A stretch of DNA of 64,000 nucleotides from Streptomyces sp. NBC_01571 (GCF_026339875.1 NZ_JAPEPZ010000001.1:9176001-9240000), one strand, 5' to 3'. Shown: positions 14,853 through 24,613, numbered from the stretch's first letter. Made by a program: numbers and translations. The notes: generated from the letters alone by a model not told the origin.

Positions 14853-17210
14853 ATGAGATGGACTCAACGGCTGCGCGGTGCGGGGATGGCGGTGGCGACC
14901 GCCATGCTCCTCGGCAGCTCCCTGGCGGTTCCGGCGGCCCGGGCGGCCGTCCCGCCGAGCTCCCCGCTCACCGATCTGGTCAATCCGTTCATCGGAACGG
15001 AGAACGAGGGCAATACCTATCCCGGCGCCGCCGTGCCCTTCGGCATGGTGCAGTTCTCGCCGGACACCGGGCACAACACCGGCTACGACTACTCCCAGAA
15101 CCACATCCGGGGCTTCTCCCTCGTCCACCTCTCGGGCGTCGGCTGCGGCCTGGGCGGCGATCTTCCCGTGCTGCCGACCACGGGTGAGGTCACGGAGACG
15201 GACTACGCCAAGTACGAGGCCGAGTTCAGTCATGACAGCGAGCAGGCCGCCCCCGGCTCCTACCGGGTCGGTCTGAAGACCGGCATCGAGGCCGAACTCA
15301 CCGCGACCGCCCGGACCGGTGTGCAGCGCTACACCTTCCCGGCCACGGACAAGGCCAACGTCCTGCTCAACGCGGGACAGTCACTGCACAGGACGATCTC
15401 CACCAAGGTCGAGATCCTCGACCACCGCACGGTGCGCACCGCCATCACCGGCAGCGGCTTCTGCCAGGACACCAAGCCGTACACCGTCTACACGGTCACC
15501 CGCTTCGACCGTCCGTTCACCACCTCGGGCACCTGGAACGGCGACACCGTCACCGAGGGTTCCAAGGAGTCCGTGAGCACGGGACGAGGCGGCGCCTTCG
15601 TCCGCTTCGACACGACCAAGGACCGGACGGTCGAGGCGACCACCGCGCTGTCGTACGTGGACGCCCGCGGCGCCGCCCTCAACCTCCGTTCCGAGGGGGG
15701 CCGTTCGTTCGACTCCGTCCGGCGTGCGGCGAACCGCGCGTGGGAGGACCGGCTCGGCGCCGTACGTGCCCAGGGAGGCGGTGACACCCTGCGCCGCACG
15801 TTCTACTCGTCGCTCTACCGGTCCTTCCTCGCACCCAACATCGGCAGTGACGCCGACGGCCGCTACACCGGCTGGGACCAGCGGATCCACCGCGCACAGG
15901 GCTTCACCTACTACCAGAACTGGTCGCTGTGGGACACCTATCGCACCCAGTCGCAACTCCTCGCCCTGCTCGCGCCGCGTGAGGCCCGGGACATGGCGAT
16001 CTCCGTCATCAAGATCGACGAGGACAGCGGCTGGCTGCCCAAGTGGGGCTACGGCACGGTGGAGACGAACATCATGACCGGCGACCCGGTCACCCCCTTC
16101 CTGACCAACGCCTACCAGCAGGGCCTGCTCAAGGGGCCCGGCGGATACGCCGAGCGGGCCTACCGCGCCCTGAAGAAGAACGCCGACGGGGTGCCGCCCG
16201 CCGACTCTCCCGCGGTGGGTCGCGAGGCCAACAAGGAGTACATCGCGAACGGCTTCGCGCCCTACGTCAAGGACCGCCCGCACGCGAAGCCCGGCGACTC
16301 GGACTACGACCACGGAGCCTCCGCGACCCTGGAGTACGCGCTGTCCGACGCCATGCTCGGCGCGATGGCACGGGATCTGGGTCATGACGCGGACGCGGCG
16401 CGCTATGCCGCACGGTCCCGGAACTACCGGAAGATCTTCGACGGTTCGACCGGCTTCTTCCGCGCGCGGGACGCCTCGGGCGCCTTCACCGGACCGGCGG
16501 ACCCGGCCCTGAGCGAGGGCTTCCACGAGGGTACGGCCTGGCAGTACCAGTGGCTCGTGCCGCAGGACCTGCCCGGGATGGTCGACCTGATCGGCGGCAC
16601 GCAGGCGGCCAACGACCGCCTCGACTCGTTCTTCGCGTACGACCAGTTGCTGAAGGACCCGGCGAAGACGGCCCGCGAGGTGTGGGTCAACGGCCCGTAC
16701 GACTACTACAACGCGGACAAGTACAACCCGCAGAACGAGCCCGACCTCATCGCCCCTTACACCTATCTGTCGACCGGACAGCCCTGGAAGACGACCGACG
16801 TGGTGCATGCCGCGCTGACGCTGTTCACGGACGCGCCGACCGGCATGACCGGCAACGACGACCTCGGCACGATGTCCGCGTGGAACGTGCTCTCGTCCAT
16901 CGGGATCTTCCCGGTGCAGCCCGGCTACGACACCTGGGGCCTGTCGACGCCCGTCTTCGAGCGGGTCGATCTGAGGCTCGACCGGCGCTACTACCCGCGC
17001 GGCGCCCTGACCGTGACGGCACCGGGCAGCTCGGACCAGCACCGCTACATCCAGTCGGCGCGGGTGGACGGCTCCGCCTACGGACGTACGTATCTGACGA
17101 CCGAGTCGCTCCGGCACGTGCGGTCGCTCTCCTTCACAGTCGGCGCCGAACCGTCCGCGTGGGGGACGTCCGCCGACGCGGCCCCGCCCGCTCTGCAGCC
17201 CGCGGGGTGA
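14853..17210 (+). CDS. Secreted alpha-mannosidase, glycoside hydrolase family 92
   Basis: A 785-aa calcium-dependent inverting exo-alpha-mannosidase. A signal peptide covers about residues 1-32 (ending ARAA), so it is exported. The GH92 opening LVNPFIGTENEGNTYPGA is clear, as is the catalytic region: EGTAWQYQW with probable acid Glu559, and NDDLGTMSAW near 667-678. No carbohydrate-binding module is attached. A GAGGAGG site precedes the ATG, and a LacI-type operator lies directly upstream. It should release mannose from N-glycans or yeast mannan outside the cell, feeding the GH38 and ABC transporter genes 12 kb away. Linkage (1,2, 1,3, 1,4 or 1,6) is not determined. Confidence 0.94.
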   Translation: MRWTQRLRGAGMAVATAMLLGSSLAVPAARAAVPPSSPLTDLVNPFIGTENEGNTYPGAAVPFGMVQFSPDTGHNTGYDYSQNHIRGFSLVHLSGVGCGLGGDLPVLPTTGEVTETDYAKYEAEFSHDSEQAAPGSYRVGLKTGIEAELTATARTGVQRYTFPATDKANVLLNAGQSLHRTISTKVEILDHRTVRTAITGSGFCQDTKPYTVYTVTRFDRPFTTSGTWNGDTVTEGSKESVSTGRGGAFVRFDTTKDRTVEATTALSYVDARGAALNLRSEGGRSFDSVRRAANRAWEDRLGAVRAQGGGDTLRRTFYSSLYRSFLAPNIGSDADGRYTGWDQRIHRAQGFTYYQNWSLWDTYRTQSQLLALLAPREARDMAISVIKIDEDSGWLPKWGYGTVETNIMTGDPVTPFLTNAYQQGLLKGPGGYAERAYRALKKNADGVPPADSPAVGREANKEYIANGFAPYVKDRPHAKPGDSDYDHGASATLEYALSDAMLGAMARDLGHDADAARYAARSRNYRKIFDGSTGFFRARDASGAFTGPADPALSEGFHEGTAWQYQWLVPQDLPGMVDLIGGTQAANDRLDSFFAYDQLLKDPAKTAREVWVNGPYDYYNADKYNPQNEPDLIAPYTYLSTGQPWKTTDVVHAALTLFTDAPTGMTGNDDLGTMSAWNVLSSIGIFPVQPGYDTWGLSTPVFERVDLRLDRRYYPRGALTVTAPGSSDQHRYIQSARVDGSAYGRTYLTTESLRHVRSLSFTVGAEPSAWGTSADAAPPALQPAG

Positions 17211-17240
17211 GCCGGCACCTGGCTCACGTCCGGAAGTGAC

Positions 17241-17297
17241 GGACGCGGCACCCGCCCACGCCCTGGTCGAAGGACGGGCGGGGCGGGTGCCGCGTCC
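17241..17297. terminator. Strong terminator after the GH92 gene
   Basis: A perfect 17-bp stem (17241-17257 with 17281-17297, core GGCACCCGCC/GGCGGGTGCC) and a 23-nt loop, 31 bp after the GH92 stop. The remaining 240 bp up to the PHP gene show no gene. Confidence 0.85.
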
Positions 17298-17538
17298 GCG
17301 TTCCCGGACCGGCCGGCCGGCCGTCCGTTCCGGGACAGGGCGTTGAGCCGGACATGGCAGATGTCCCTCGTTCCTGCCCCGGACATCTTCCGCCATTGGT
17401 CCTGACCTGCGGCGACGCGGAGGAGTACGCCACGGGCAGTTGCCAACCGGGCCATACGGGACTCATGTGTCGTTCACCGAGGCGTATGAGAGTCCAGGGC
17501 ATCCCATGTACCCATCACGAAGACATTGCTGAGGACAC

Positions 17539-19170
17539 ATGTGCCTTGACGGACACTGCGAGAGCCACGTGAACATCTTCGAGCCCGAGGCGGGAGGCGA
17601 CGGCGAGGCGGGTGGCACGCTGGGCCGTCGTCGGCTGCTGGCCGCGGGTGTCGCGGGCGCCGCGGCCATCACCCTCGCCCCGGTCTCGTTCGCGGAGGCG
17701 GCCGACAGCACGACCGCGGGCACACCGCCGAAGACCGGCGAGGAGACCCGTGTCATCACCGGGCTGCTGCCCACCGGCGTCGCCGACTTCGTGTACCTCC
17801 CGGTCGAGGTCCCGCGCGGCGTGCAGAAGATCGCCGTGTCGTACTCCTACGACAAGCCGGCCGTCCCGTCCGGCACGCCCGGCAACTCCTGCGACATCGG
17901 CGTCTTCGACGAGCGTGGCATCGAGCTGGGCGGGCGCGGCTTCCGCGGCTGGTCCGGCGGCTTCCGCACCTCGTTCGAGATAAGCAACAGCGAGGCCACC
18001 CCGGGTTACCTGCCCGGCCCCGTGGGCCGCGGCACCTGGCACATCGTCCTCGGCCCCTACCAGGTCGCGCCCCAGGGCCTGAACTACCGGGTGCAGGTGA
18101 CGCTGACCTACGGCGAGCCCGGCCCGGCCGCTGTCAGGAACTTCCCGCCGCGGCGGGCCATGGGCCGTGGCCGCGCCTGGTACCGGGGCGACTGCCACCT
18201 GCACACCGTGCACTCGGACGGTAAGCGCCAGCCCGCCGAGGTGGCCGCCGGTGCGCGCGCCGCAGGGCTCGACTTCATGGTCTCCACCGACCACAACACC
18301 TCGTCCTCGCACGGTGTCTGGGGCCAGTACGCCGACTCCGAGCTGCTCATCATCACCGGTGAGGAGGTCACCACCCGCAACGGCCACTGGCTGGCGCTCG
18401 GTCTGGAGCCCGGCGAGTGGATCGACTGGCGTTACCGCAACCGCGACGACGCGTTCCCGCGCTTCGCCCGCCAGGTGCGCCGCAGCGGCGGCATCGTGGT
18501 GCCCGCGCACATGTACTGCGCGTATGTCGCGAGCCAGTGGAAGTTCGGCTTCGAGGACACGGACGCCACCGAGGTGTGGACCGGCCCGTGGACGTACGAC
18601 GACGAGCACGCCATCAGCACCTGGGACCAGAAGATCGGTGAGGCGGTCCGCAGCGGTGGGCGCTGGGTCCCGGCGATGGGCAACAGCGACGCGCACAGCG
18701 AGCCGCAGGTCATCGGTATGCCGCACAACGTCGTCCTCGCCGACGACCTGGCCACCGACTCGATCATGGACGGCATCCGCGCCGGCCGCAGCTACATCGC
18801 GGAGACCTCCGCCGTGCAGCTGACCTTCACCGCCTCCGGTGACGCCCGGCAGGCCGGCATCGGCGAGACCCTCAAGGCGTCCGCCGACGCGCCCGTGGAC
18901 ATCCGTCTCGACGTGAAGGGCGTGCCCAACGGCACGGTCCGATTCATCACCGACGAGGGTCAGATGCACCAGGAGTCGCTGGGTGCCTCTGGCGAGGGCA
19001 CCGTCACCTGGCGGACGACCGCGTCGCTCGCCGCGTACGTCCGCGCCGAGGTCCGCCACCCCATGGCGGACGGCACGCCCGGTCAGGGCAACACCATGGG
19101 CGCCGCGCTCATGTTCGGCCCGATGGCGGCCCTCACCAACCCCATCTTCCTGAAGAAGACCGGCCGGTGA
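17539..19170 (+). CDS. Exported PHP-domain metallohydrolase (CehA/McbA family)
   Basis: A 543-aa protein with a Tat signal (LGRRRLLAAG near 30-39) after a longer N-terminus that begins MCLDGHC. An N-terminal beta domain (about 75-205) precedes a PHP metal-dependent phosphoesterase domain: GDCHLHTVHSDG with His220 and His222, then STDHNT, GEEVTT and NSDAH supply the remaining metal ligands. Related proteins hydrolyse phosphodiesters or act as carbamate-type hydrolases, and they often fold before Tat export because metal is bound in the cytoplasm. It is a single gene, convergent with the next one across a strong terminator. The substrate is unknown. Confidence 0.88.
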   Translation: MCLDGHCESHVNIFEPEAGGDGEAGGTLGRRRLLAAGVAGAAAITLAPVSFAEAADSTTAGTPPKTGEETRVITGLLPTGVADFVYLPVEVPRGVQKIAVSYSYDKPAVPSGTPGNSCDIGVFDERGIELGGRGFRGWSGGFRTSFEISNSEATPGYLPGPVGRGTWHIVLGPYQVAPQGLNYRVQVTLTYGEPGPAAVRNFPPRRAMGRGRAWYRGDCHLHTVHSDGKRQPAEVAAGARAAGLDFMVSTDHNTSSSHGVWGQYADSELLIITGEEVTTRNGHWLALGLEPGEWIDWRYRNRDDAFPRFARQVRRSGGIVVPAHMYCAYVASQWKFGFEDTDATEVWTGPWTYDDEHAISTWDQKIGEAVRSGGRWVPAMGNSDAHSEPQVIGMPHNVVLADDLATDSIMDGIRAGRSYIAETSAVQLTFTASGDARQAGIGETLKASADAPVDIRLDVKGVPNGTVRFITDEGQMHQESLGASGEGTVTWRTTASLAAYVRAEVRHPMADGTPGQGNTMGAALMFGPMAALTNPIFLKKTGR

Positions 19171-19227
19171 TCCCCGCCGCGGTCCGCCGTCCGGTCACCG
19201 CGCGGTGAGGGACGACGTATCGCGGCC

Positions 19228-19261
19228 GAGCCGTGCCCGGGGCGTCCCCCGGGCACGGCTC
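19228..19261. terminator. Bidirectional terminator
   Basis: A perfect 15-bp stem (GAGCCGTGCCCGGGG and its complement) with a 4-nt loop, lying between the convergent PHP gene and the unknown secreted gene. It can serve both strands. Confidence 0.85.
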
Positions 19262-19353
19262 CTTGCGTTCGTGGCCCGCTCAGGCCTGTCCCGGACCGGT
19301 CCCCGCGCCGCACGCCGTGCGGGGGAGCGTGGAGACCGGGGGAGCGTGCCGCC

Positions 19354-20517
19354 TCAGAACTCCTGAACGAAGTACGGCTCCACGGTCATCCATCCGTTGC
19401 CGCGCGCGCCGTAGCGGGTGCCGTTGTCGCTCTGGGCCAGGGTGTACCAGGAGTCGACGTAGTCGGGGTCGTCGGTCCACCAGTCGTCCGGGATGGCGTC
19501 CAGCACGGCGTTCACCAGGGGAACGTAGGTGCCCTGGTCCGTGATGGTCAGCAGGGCCGTGGCGATGGCCTTGGCGAGGTCGCGGTAGTTGGTGCTGCCG
19601 TCCTCCTCCATCATCACGGCGTCGGCCAGGTCGTACTTGTAGTTGGACCAGTTGACGAGGATCTGGTTGGGCCGGTAGACGGTGCCGTCGTTGTCGAGGT
19701 ACGGCATGTCGACGGGGTCGACCCGCACCTGGCCGTCCTGTCCGAAGCCGGTGACGAGCGTGTAGATCTCTGCGTCGCCCTTCACCCAGGGCTCCTCGTC
19801 GTCCGAGAGCTCCACCGCGGTGATCCGGCTGGTCCAGAAGCCCGCGCCCGCCGCCTGCGCCCGCTTGGGCGCGTCCGCCCGCGGGGTCGCGGCCGGGGCG
19901 GCGGAGTCGAGGCCGTACCGGCGGAACTGCTCGTCGAGGACGTCCAGTCCGGCGGCCAGGGCCTTGGAGCCGTCGATGTCGACGACGTAGACGGGGTGGG
20001 AAGGCGTGTGACGGGCGTCGAGGGTGTGCGTCCGGCCGTGGCTGTCGTAGGCGACGACGGTGGTGGCGTCGTCGTCGGAGGTGGCCGGGGCGACCCACGG
20101 CGCGGTGCCGGAGGCCAGCGCGCCGCGCATGCTGTCGGACCCGAGGCGCAGCCGGAGCAGCGGACCGACCTTCGCGTCCAGCCCCTTGGCGGTGGCGATC
20201 CGTCGGTCGGCCGCGGCCAGCGTGGCCTTCAGACCACCGCCCGCCCGCCCCGCGAGGTCGGTGACGGGCACCTCGTCGGAGGTGAGGGCGGCGCGCCGGA
20301 CGCGGGCGCGCCAGGCGGAGTCGGCGAGGGAGCGGGCGATCGCGCGGGCGGCCTGGTCCTGCGTCGCGTCGACCGAGGCTGCGGTGGAGGGAGCGGGGGT
20401 GGCCGCGGTCGCCTGGAGGGCGCCGGCGGTCTGGCCTGCGGACAGGGCCAGCAGGGATCCCACGAGGGCGGCGACGGTGCCGCGCCGACGGGACTGACGG
20501 GATTGACGGGGTCTCAC
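19354..20517 (-). CDS. Secreted protein of unknown function, DUF3103-like
   Basis: A 387-aa protein. I chose the GTG at 20517 because AGGAGG lies 9 bp before it; longer reading is possible but lacks a site. Residues 1-42 are a signal peptide (basic start, then AALVGSLLALSAGQTAG). The mature part is acidic, with GFWTSRITAVELSDDEEPWVKGDAEIYT and a C-terminus rich in Asp, Tyr and Trp (DDWWTDDPDYVDSWYTL). This looks like the DUF3103 family known from Vibrio and actinobacteria, from memory and not verified. No catalytic motif is recognised. Confidence 0.75.
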   Translation of the reverse strand: MRPRQSRQSRRRGTVAALVGSLLALSAGQTAGALQATAATPAPSTAASVDATQDQAARAIARSLADSAWRARVRRAALTSDEVPVTDLAGRAGGGLKATLAAADRRIATAKGLDAKVGPLLRLRLGSDSMRGALASGTAPWVAPATSDDDATTVVAYDSHGRTHTLDARHTPSHPVYVVDIDGSKALAAGLDVLDEQFRRYGLDSAAPAATPRADAPKRAQAAGAGFWTSRITAVELSDDEEPWVKGDAEIYTLVTGFGQDGQVRVDPVDMPYLDNDGTVYRPNQILVNWSNYKYDLADAVMMEEDGSTNYRDLAKAIATALLTITDQGTYVPLVNAVLDAIPDDWWTDDPDYVDSWYTLAQSDNGTRYGARGNGWMTVEPYFVQEF

Positions 20518-21062
20518 TGGGGCGATCCTCCTGGTAGCGGGGGACGGATGGTCGCTGTCAGTGGAGCTGGTGGAGCTGCTGAAGCCGGCGAAGCGGGAGG
20601 AAGGGGGAGAAGCCGGGTTTCTATGCGAGTAGATTCCCGGCGGCAATGATGGCGTGTGCATGCCTAATCAGGCAAGGGTGCAGGAGCCCCCCACCACATG
20701 AACAACTGGCAGACACAGGTGGGGCGTTCTCGCTGCGGGGCTTCGTGCCGCGCCCCGGCCGACGGCCCTGCGGTGCTTCCGGATGCGGCCGGCGATCTCC
20801 CGCCGGGCGGGGCCCGCGACCGTGGGGTGCACCCCTCCGCGATGCCCTCACGGGTGACCCGAACCGTCCCCTCGGGCACTGTCCTCCCGCTAGGCTCGGG
20901 CCCGTACCCGCGATCACCGGGAAGCGCGAAGTCCCTTCGGTGCAACGGACGTTCCGGCCGTCGCCCCCGGCCCGGGATCACGTCACCGCGAGCCGTACCG
21001 CCCAGGTGACATCCGGCGCACACCTCACCGTCCGTGCACCAACACCCGCTCGCGGAGGTCTC
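20518..21062. other. Intergenic region before the GH5 gene
   Basis: 545 bp between divergent genes. The part at 20640-20720 is lower in G+C (GCATGCCTAATCAGGCAAGG) and probably holds the promoters. No CebR-type or LacI-type palindrome and no convincing gene is seen. Confidence 0.5.
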
Positions 21063-22982
21063 ATGACGACGCACAGACTTGGCAAGTACCTGACAGCCGC
21101 AGCCGCGGCCCTCCTGCTGCTGGCCACAGCGCCCGGAGCCGTCGCCGCCACCGTGGAGTCGCCGGGCGGGCCGACAGTCCCCGGCGTCGCCCCCGTGGCG
21201 GAGACATGGCAACCGCCGTTGTCCACCCGCGGGCGGTACATCGTCGACGCCGCGGGCAACCGCTTCCGGCTGAAGTCGGCCAACTGGGACGGCGCGCAGG
21301 GCTCGTGGACCGGCAGCGGCAGCGCCGCCGACCCGGCCGACCACCACGCGGGCCAGGACTCCTACGGCATCCCCCTCGGCCTGGACCGTGCACCCCTGCC
21401 CCAGCTTCTCGGCGACTTCCACCGTCTCGGCATCAACAGCATCCGGCTGCCGTTCTCCAACGAGATGCTCCACGGGACGACTCCCGTGCCGGACGCCGCC
21501 GTCACGGCCAACCCGCAACTGCGCGGCAGGACACCGCTCCAGGTCTACGACGCCGTCGTCGCCGCCCTCACCCGGGACGGCTTCGCGGTCATCCTCAACA
21601 ACCACACCAACACGTCCCGTTGGTGCTGCGGCATCGACGGCAACGAACGCTGGAACAGCGGTCAGTCCACCCAGCAGTGGGCGGACGACTGGGTCTTCAT
21701 GGCGCGCCGTTACGCCGGCGACCCCGGCGTGGTGGGTGCCGACCTCTACAACGAGGTACGCCGCGACGTGCTGGACGATCCCAACTGGGGCCGGGGCGAC
21801 GCCCACGACTGGTACGCGGCGGCGCAACTCGCCGCGGACCGCATCCTGACCGAGGCCGACCCCGACCTTCTCATCGTCATCGAGGGGATCAACTGGACCG
21901 GGCTGCCCGTCGACGGACTGCCGCACGGCCGCCCCACCCTCACCCCGGCGCGCACGCTCTCGCACACCCTCGTCGCCGCTCACAAGCTGGTGTACTCCGC
22001 CCACTTCTACGGCTACACCGGCCCCCAGCACAGCGGTGCCACCGGGATCGGCGAGACCCATGACGCCCGCTACCAGGACCTCACCCGGGACCAGCTGTAC
22101 CAAACCCTCGACGACGAGGCCCTCTTCGTCGCCGAGGAGGGAAGCCAGCACTTCACCGCACCTGTCTGGATCAGTGAGTTCGGTATCGGAGCGAGCGAGA
22201 CCGGCACCGCCGCCCGTACCTGGTTCGGCAACATCACCGACTACTTCGCCGACCACGACGCCGACTTCGCCTACTGGCCGCTCGTCGGGTGGGAGGGCCA
22301 CGACGACTGGTCCCTGCTGCGCTACGACACCGCGGGCAACCGCTACGGCATCCTCGACCAGGCCGACTGGCGCGGCACCGCCTGGAACCGGCTCATGACC
22401 GCCCCGACGCGCACCGGACCCGTCGCCGCGGTCCCCAGCTGGCGCATGCTCGCCACCGACCACGGCGACCACGTGCAGTCGTTGCGGGTGCGCGCCGGCG
22501 GTGACTGGGACTCGGGCGCCTACAAGGCCGCCTGCCCCGACGGTCAGCGGCTGACGGGGCTCGGCCACAGTGACGGTCGGGGACTGTGCACCGACGTCAC
22601 CACCGGCGACCTGCGCGCCTCGGGGGACGCCCAGACGGTCGTCACCGACGAACGCTATGTTCCCGCGGGCGGCGACTGGGCCTCCGGATACACCAAGTTC
22701 CAGTGCCCCCAGGGGAATTTCCTCATCGGCTACAGCCGTCGCGGCGGCCGGACCTCGGCGGCCCTGTGCGTGCCCGCCCGCATCTCGTTGGGGGGCACCG
22801 GGCGAACCGTGTGGTTCGACCGGTCCGACAACCGGCCCGCCGACGCCGCCGGAGGTGACTTCGCCAACGGTGACTACAAGGGCCAGTGCGCCGACGACGA
22901 GTACGCCGCCGGAATCGCCTTCACCACCCGGCTGGGAGCCGGCCCGGGCCCCGCGGCCCTGCTGTGCCGCTCACTGAACTGA
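21063..22982 (+). CDS. Secreted glycoside hydrolase family 5 enzyme with triplicated C-terminal module
   Basis: A 639-aa secreted enzyme with a signal peptide to about residue 28. The ATG follows GGAGG. The GH5 barrel spans about 50-450: IRLPFSNEM, NNHTNTS, the acid/base Glu231 in LYNEVR and the nucleophile Glu372 in WISEFG. This is a cellulase-like (beta-1,4-glucanase or mannanase) branch. The last 165 residues hold three related units starting GGDWDSG (479), GGDWASG (536) and GGDFANG (597), each with two spaced Cys. These could bind carbohydrate. The gene is alone, with a terminator after it. Confidence 0.88.
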   Translation: MTTHRLGKYLTAAAAALLLLATAPGAVAATVESPGGPTVPGVAPVAETWQPPLSTRGRYIVDAAGNRFRLKSANWDGAQGSWTGSGSAADPADHHAGQDSYGIPLGLDRAPLPQLLGDFHRLGINSIRLPFSNEMLHGTTPVPDAAVTANPQLRGRTPLQVYDAVVAALTRDGFAVILNNHTNTSRWCCGIDGNERWNSGQSTQQWADDWVFMARRYAGDPGVVGADLYNEVRRDVLDDPNWGRGDAHDWYAAAQLAADRILTEADPDLLIVIEGINWTGLPVDGLPHGRPTLTPARTLSHTLVAAHKLVYSAHFYGYTGPQHSGATGIGETHDARYQDLTRDQLYQTLDDEALFVAEEGSQHFTAPVWISEFGIGASETGTAARTWFGNITDYFADHDADFAYWPLVGWEGHDDWSLLRYDTAGNRYGILDQADWRGTAWNRLMTAPTRTGPVAAVPSWRMLATDHGDHVQSLRVRAGGDWDSGAYKAACPDGQRLTGLGHSDGRGLCTDVTTGDLRASGDAQTVVTDERYVPAGGDWASGYTKFQCPQGNFLIGYSRRGGRTSAALCVPARISLGGTGRTVWFDRSDNRPADAAGGDFANGDYKGQCADDEYAAGIAFTTRLGAGPGPAALLCRSLN

Positions 22983-23004
22983 CCCGACTCAGCCGCGCCG
23001 CACC

Positions 23005-23051
23005 GGCGCACCTGTGCGTCCCCCGTCTTCCGCCGCCCGCACAGGTGCGCC
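23005..23051 (+). terminator. Terminator of the GH5 gene
   Basis: A perfect 14-bp stem (GGCGCACCTGTGCG and its complement, 23005-23018 with 23038-23051) and a 19-nt loop, 23 bp after the stop. Confidence 0.8.
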
Positions 23052-23148
23052 CAGGGGAAGCGTCCTCCCCGACGACGGCGCCACGCGGCCGGAAGGCGTC
23101 CCCGAATCCCGTTGAGACGCGGCCGTCGAGCAGGAAGAGTCTGGGGGC

Positions 23149-23700
23149 ATGGAGTTCCTCTGCTACCACCAGGACCGGCCCGGCTCCCTCGCGTTGCGCG
23201 ACCAACTGCTGGAAGAGCACTGGTCCTACATGGACCGCTACGCGAAGGAGATGATCGCCCGCGGCCCGACTTTCGCCGGCGACGACGAGACGCCCACGGG
23301 CAGTGTGCACATCGTCGATCTGCCGGATCCCGCCGCCGCCCGTGCGTTCGCCTTCGACGAGCCCGGCTACCGGGCCGGTGTGTACCGCGACGTGCTGCTG
23401 CGCCGGTGGCGCAACACGCTCGGGCGCACCATGTGGGACTTTCCCGGTGGCCGTACCGGTGGCGACAGGTACCTGGTGCTCGGCCTCGGCACCGGGGAGG
23501 CCGTCGATCTCGCCGTGCCGCCCGGCCGGGACGAGCTGATCGCGTACGGGCCACTGCTGTCCGACGACGGCGCCGACTGGCTGGGCACGGCGGCGCTGGT
23601 CCGGGCACCGGGCCCGGAGGCGGCGCGCGCCGTACTGACGGCGGACCGGTACGCGTGCGTCGAGGTCCATGACTGGCGGTTCGGCGGCCGGCCGTCATGA
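23149..23700 (+). CDS. YCII-related protein, two tandem domains
   Basis: A 183-aa cytoplasmic protein. The first half (residues 1-85) matches YciI-like ferredoxin-fold proteins: HxxRPG at the start, LLEEHWSYMDRY, GPTFAGDDETPTGSVHIVDLPD and then DEPGYRAGVY. The second half repeats the layout more loosely (LIAYGPLLSDDGADWLGTAALVRA), so it may be a fused double domain. YCII proteins are thought to be small enzymes with a conserved His/Asp pair, function mostly unknown. A weak AGGAAGAG site precedes the ATG. Confidence 0.8.
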   Translation: MEFLCYHQDRPGSLALRDQLLEEHWSYMDRYAKEMIARGPTFAGDDETPTGSVHIVDLPDPAAARAFAFDEPGYRAGVYRDVLLRRWRNTLGRTMWDFPGGRTGGDRYLVLGLGTGEAVDLAVPPGRDELIAYGPLLSDDGADWLGTAALVRAPGPEAARAVLTADRYACVEVHDWRFGGRPS

Positions 23701-23914
23701 GCGGACGACGCACCGCGCCGTCGGTCTTGGGTAGTCCGGTCGGGTGAAGGGGGCCACGGGCCGGGCCGCGGCCCGGCCCGTGGCGTGGCGTTCCAGCTGC
23801 CGTCGGCCCGCTGCTGTGAGACGTCAAATAGCCACGTGAGAAGGCTACTTGGGCGCTCGGTAGGCGCGCTTCTCGAGCGTCGACCGACCGCGGTCCATGG
23901 GTCCGTGCGTCCAT

Positions 23915-24030
23915 TCGGGTGTCTGTCGACGGACTTCTGCGTGTCCGATATTGAAGATAAAGGGATTATCGGTACGTTCACTCACAGATCGGCCGGTGCG
24001 GCCGACGTCTCAGAGATAGGGAAATGCGAC
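23915..24030 (+). promoter_or_regulatory. Upstream region shared with the second paralogue (copy 1)
   Basis: About 115 bp here match 33256-33368 almost base for base, including TTCTGCGTGTCCGATATT and GGTACGTTC. A small inverted repeat, GATAA-N5-TTATC (23956-23970), is identical in both. The block ends at the start codon, so it is probably the promoter and leader of the paralogous genes. Confidence 0.8.
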
Positions 24031-24597
24031 ATGACCACGCGCAACATTGCGGTGACTGCCACCGTTGCGGCCGCTGCGGCCCTCGTCGCCACGGGCGTCA
24101 CCTACGCCTCGGCCTCCGCGGCTCCTGAGGCCGCCCCCGCCGTTCAGCAGGTCGCTCCCATGGGTGGCGACAGCGGCCAGTCGAAGGGTAACGAGGGAGG
24201 TGGCGGAGGCGACCGTGGTGGGCGTCGCCACTACGAGGGGCACATCGACTTCAACGAGCGTACGTACTCCGCTCGCTCCTGGGGCTGCATCACCGTGGTC
24301 AGCGGTCTCGGTTCCCGTAGCTTCAACGTGCGCAACGACAGCCGCAAGACCGTCGAGGTCTTCCGTGGCGCCACCTGCGACAACGGTTCGCCGCTCGCCA
24401 CGGTCGGCCCGTGGAGCACCAGCAACGGTGTCGTGCCCTTCCGGGTCCACGGTGGCGTGAAGGTCAGGGACGGTGTCGTGGGCAGCTTCCGCGTCGTCGA
24501 GGACCACCACGGTGGTGGCTACGGCGGTGGCTTCGGCGGCGGCGGCGGCGACCGTGGTGGCGACGGTGGCGGCTTCGGCGGCGACGACCGCGACTAG
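24031..24597 (+). CDS. Small secreted protein, copy 1, with Gly-rich tail
   Basis: A 188-aa protein with a signal peptide of about 30 residues (MTTRNIAVTA, then an Ala/Val core). The mature part begins with a low-complexity SGQSKGNEGGGGG linker, then a beta-rich domain of about 90 residues (DFNERTYSARSWGC, SFNVRNDSRKTVEVFRG, TCDNG) with two Cys that may pair. This copy ends in GGGYGGGFGGGGG-type repeats rich in Gly and Asp; the second copy stops before them. Function is unknown. A shared upstream region and terminator show a recent duplication with the gene at 33369. Confidence 0.85.
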   Translation: MTTRNIAVTATVAAAAALVATGVTYASASAAPEAAPAVQQVAPMGGDSGQSKGNEGGGGGDRGGRRHYEGHIDFNERTYSARSWGCITVVSGLGSRSFNVRNDSRKTVEVFRGATCDNGSPLATVGPWSTSNGVVPFRVHGGVKVRDGVVGSFRVVEDHHGGGYGGGFGGGGGDRGGDGGGFGGDDRD

Positions 24598-24613
24598 TCC
24601 TCACGGGCAACGT

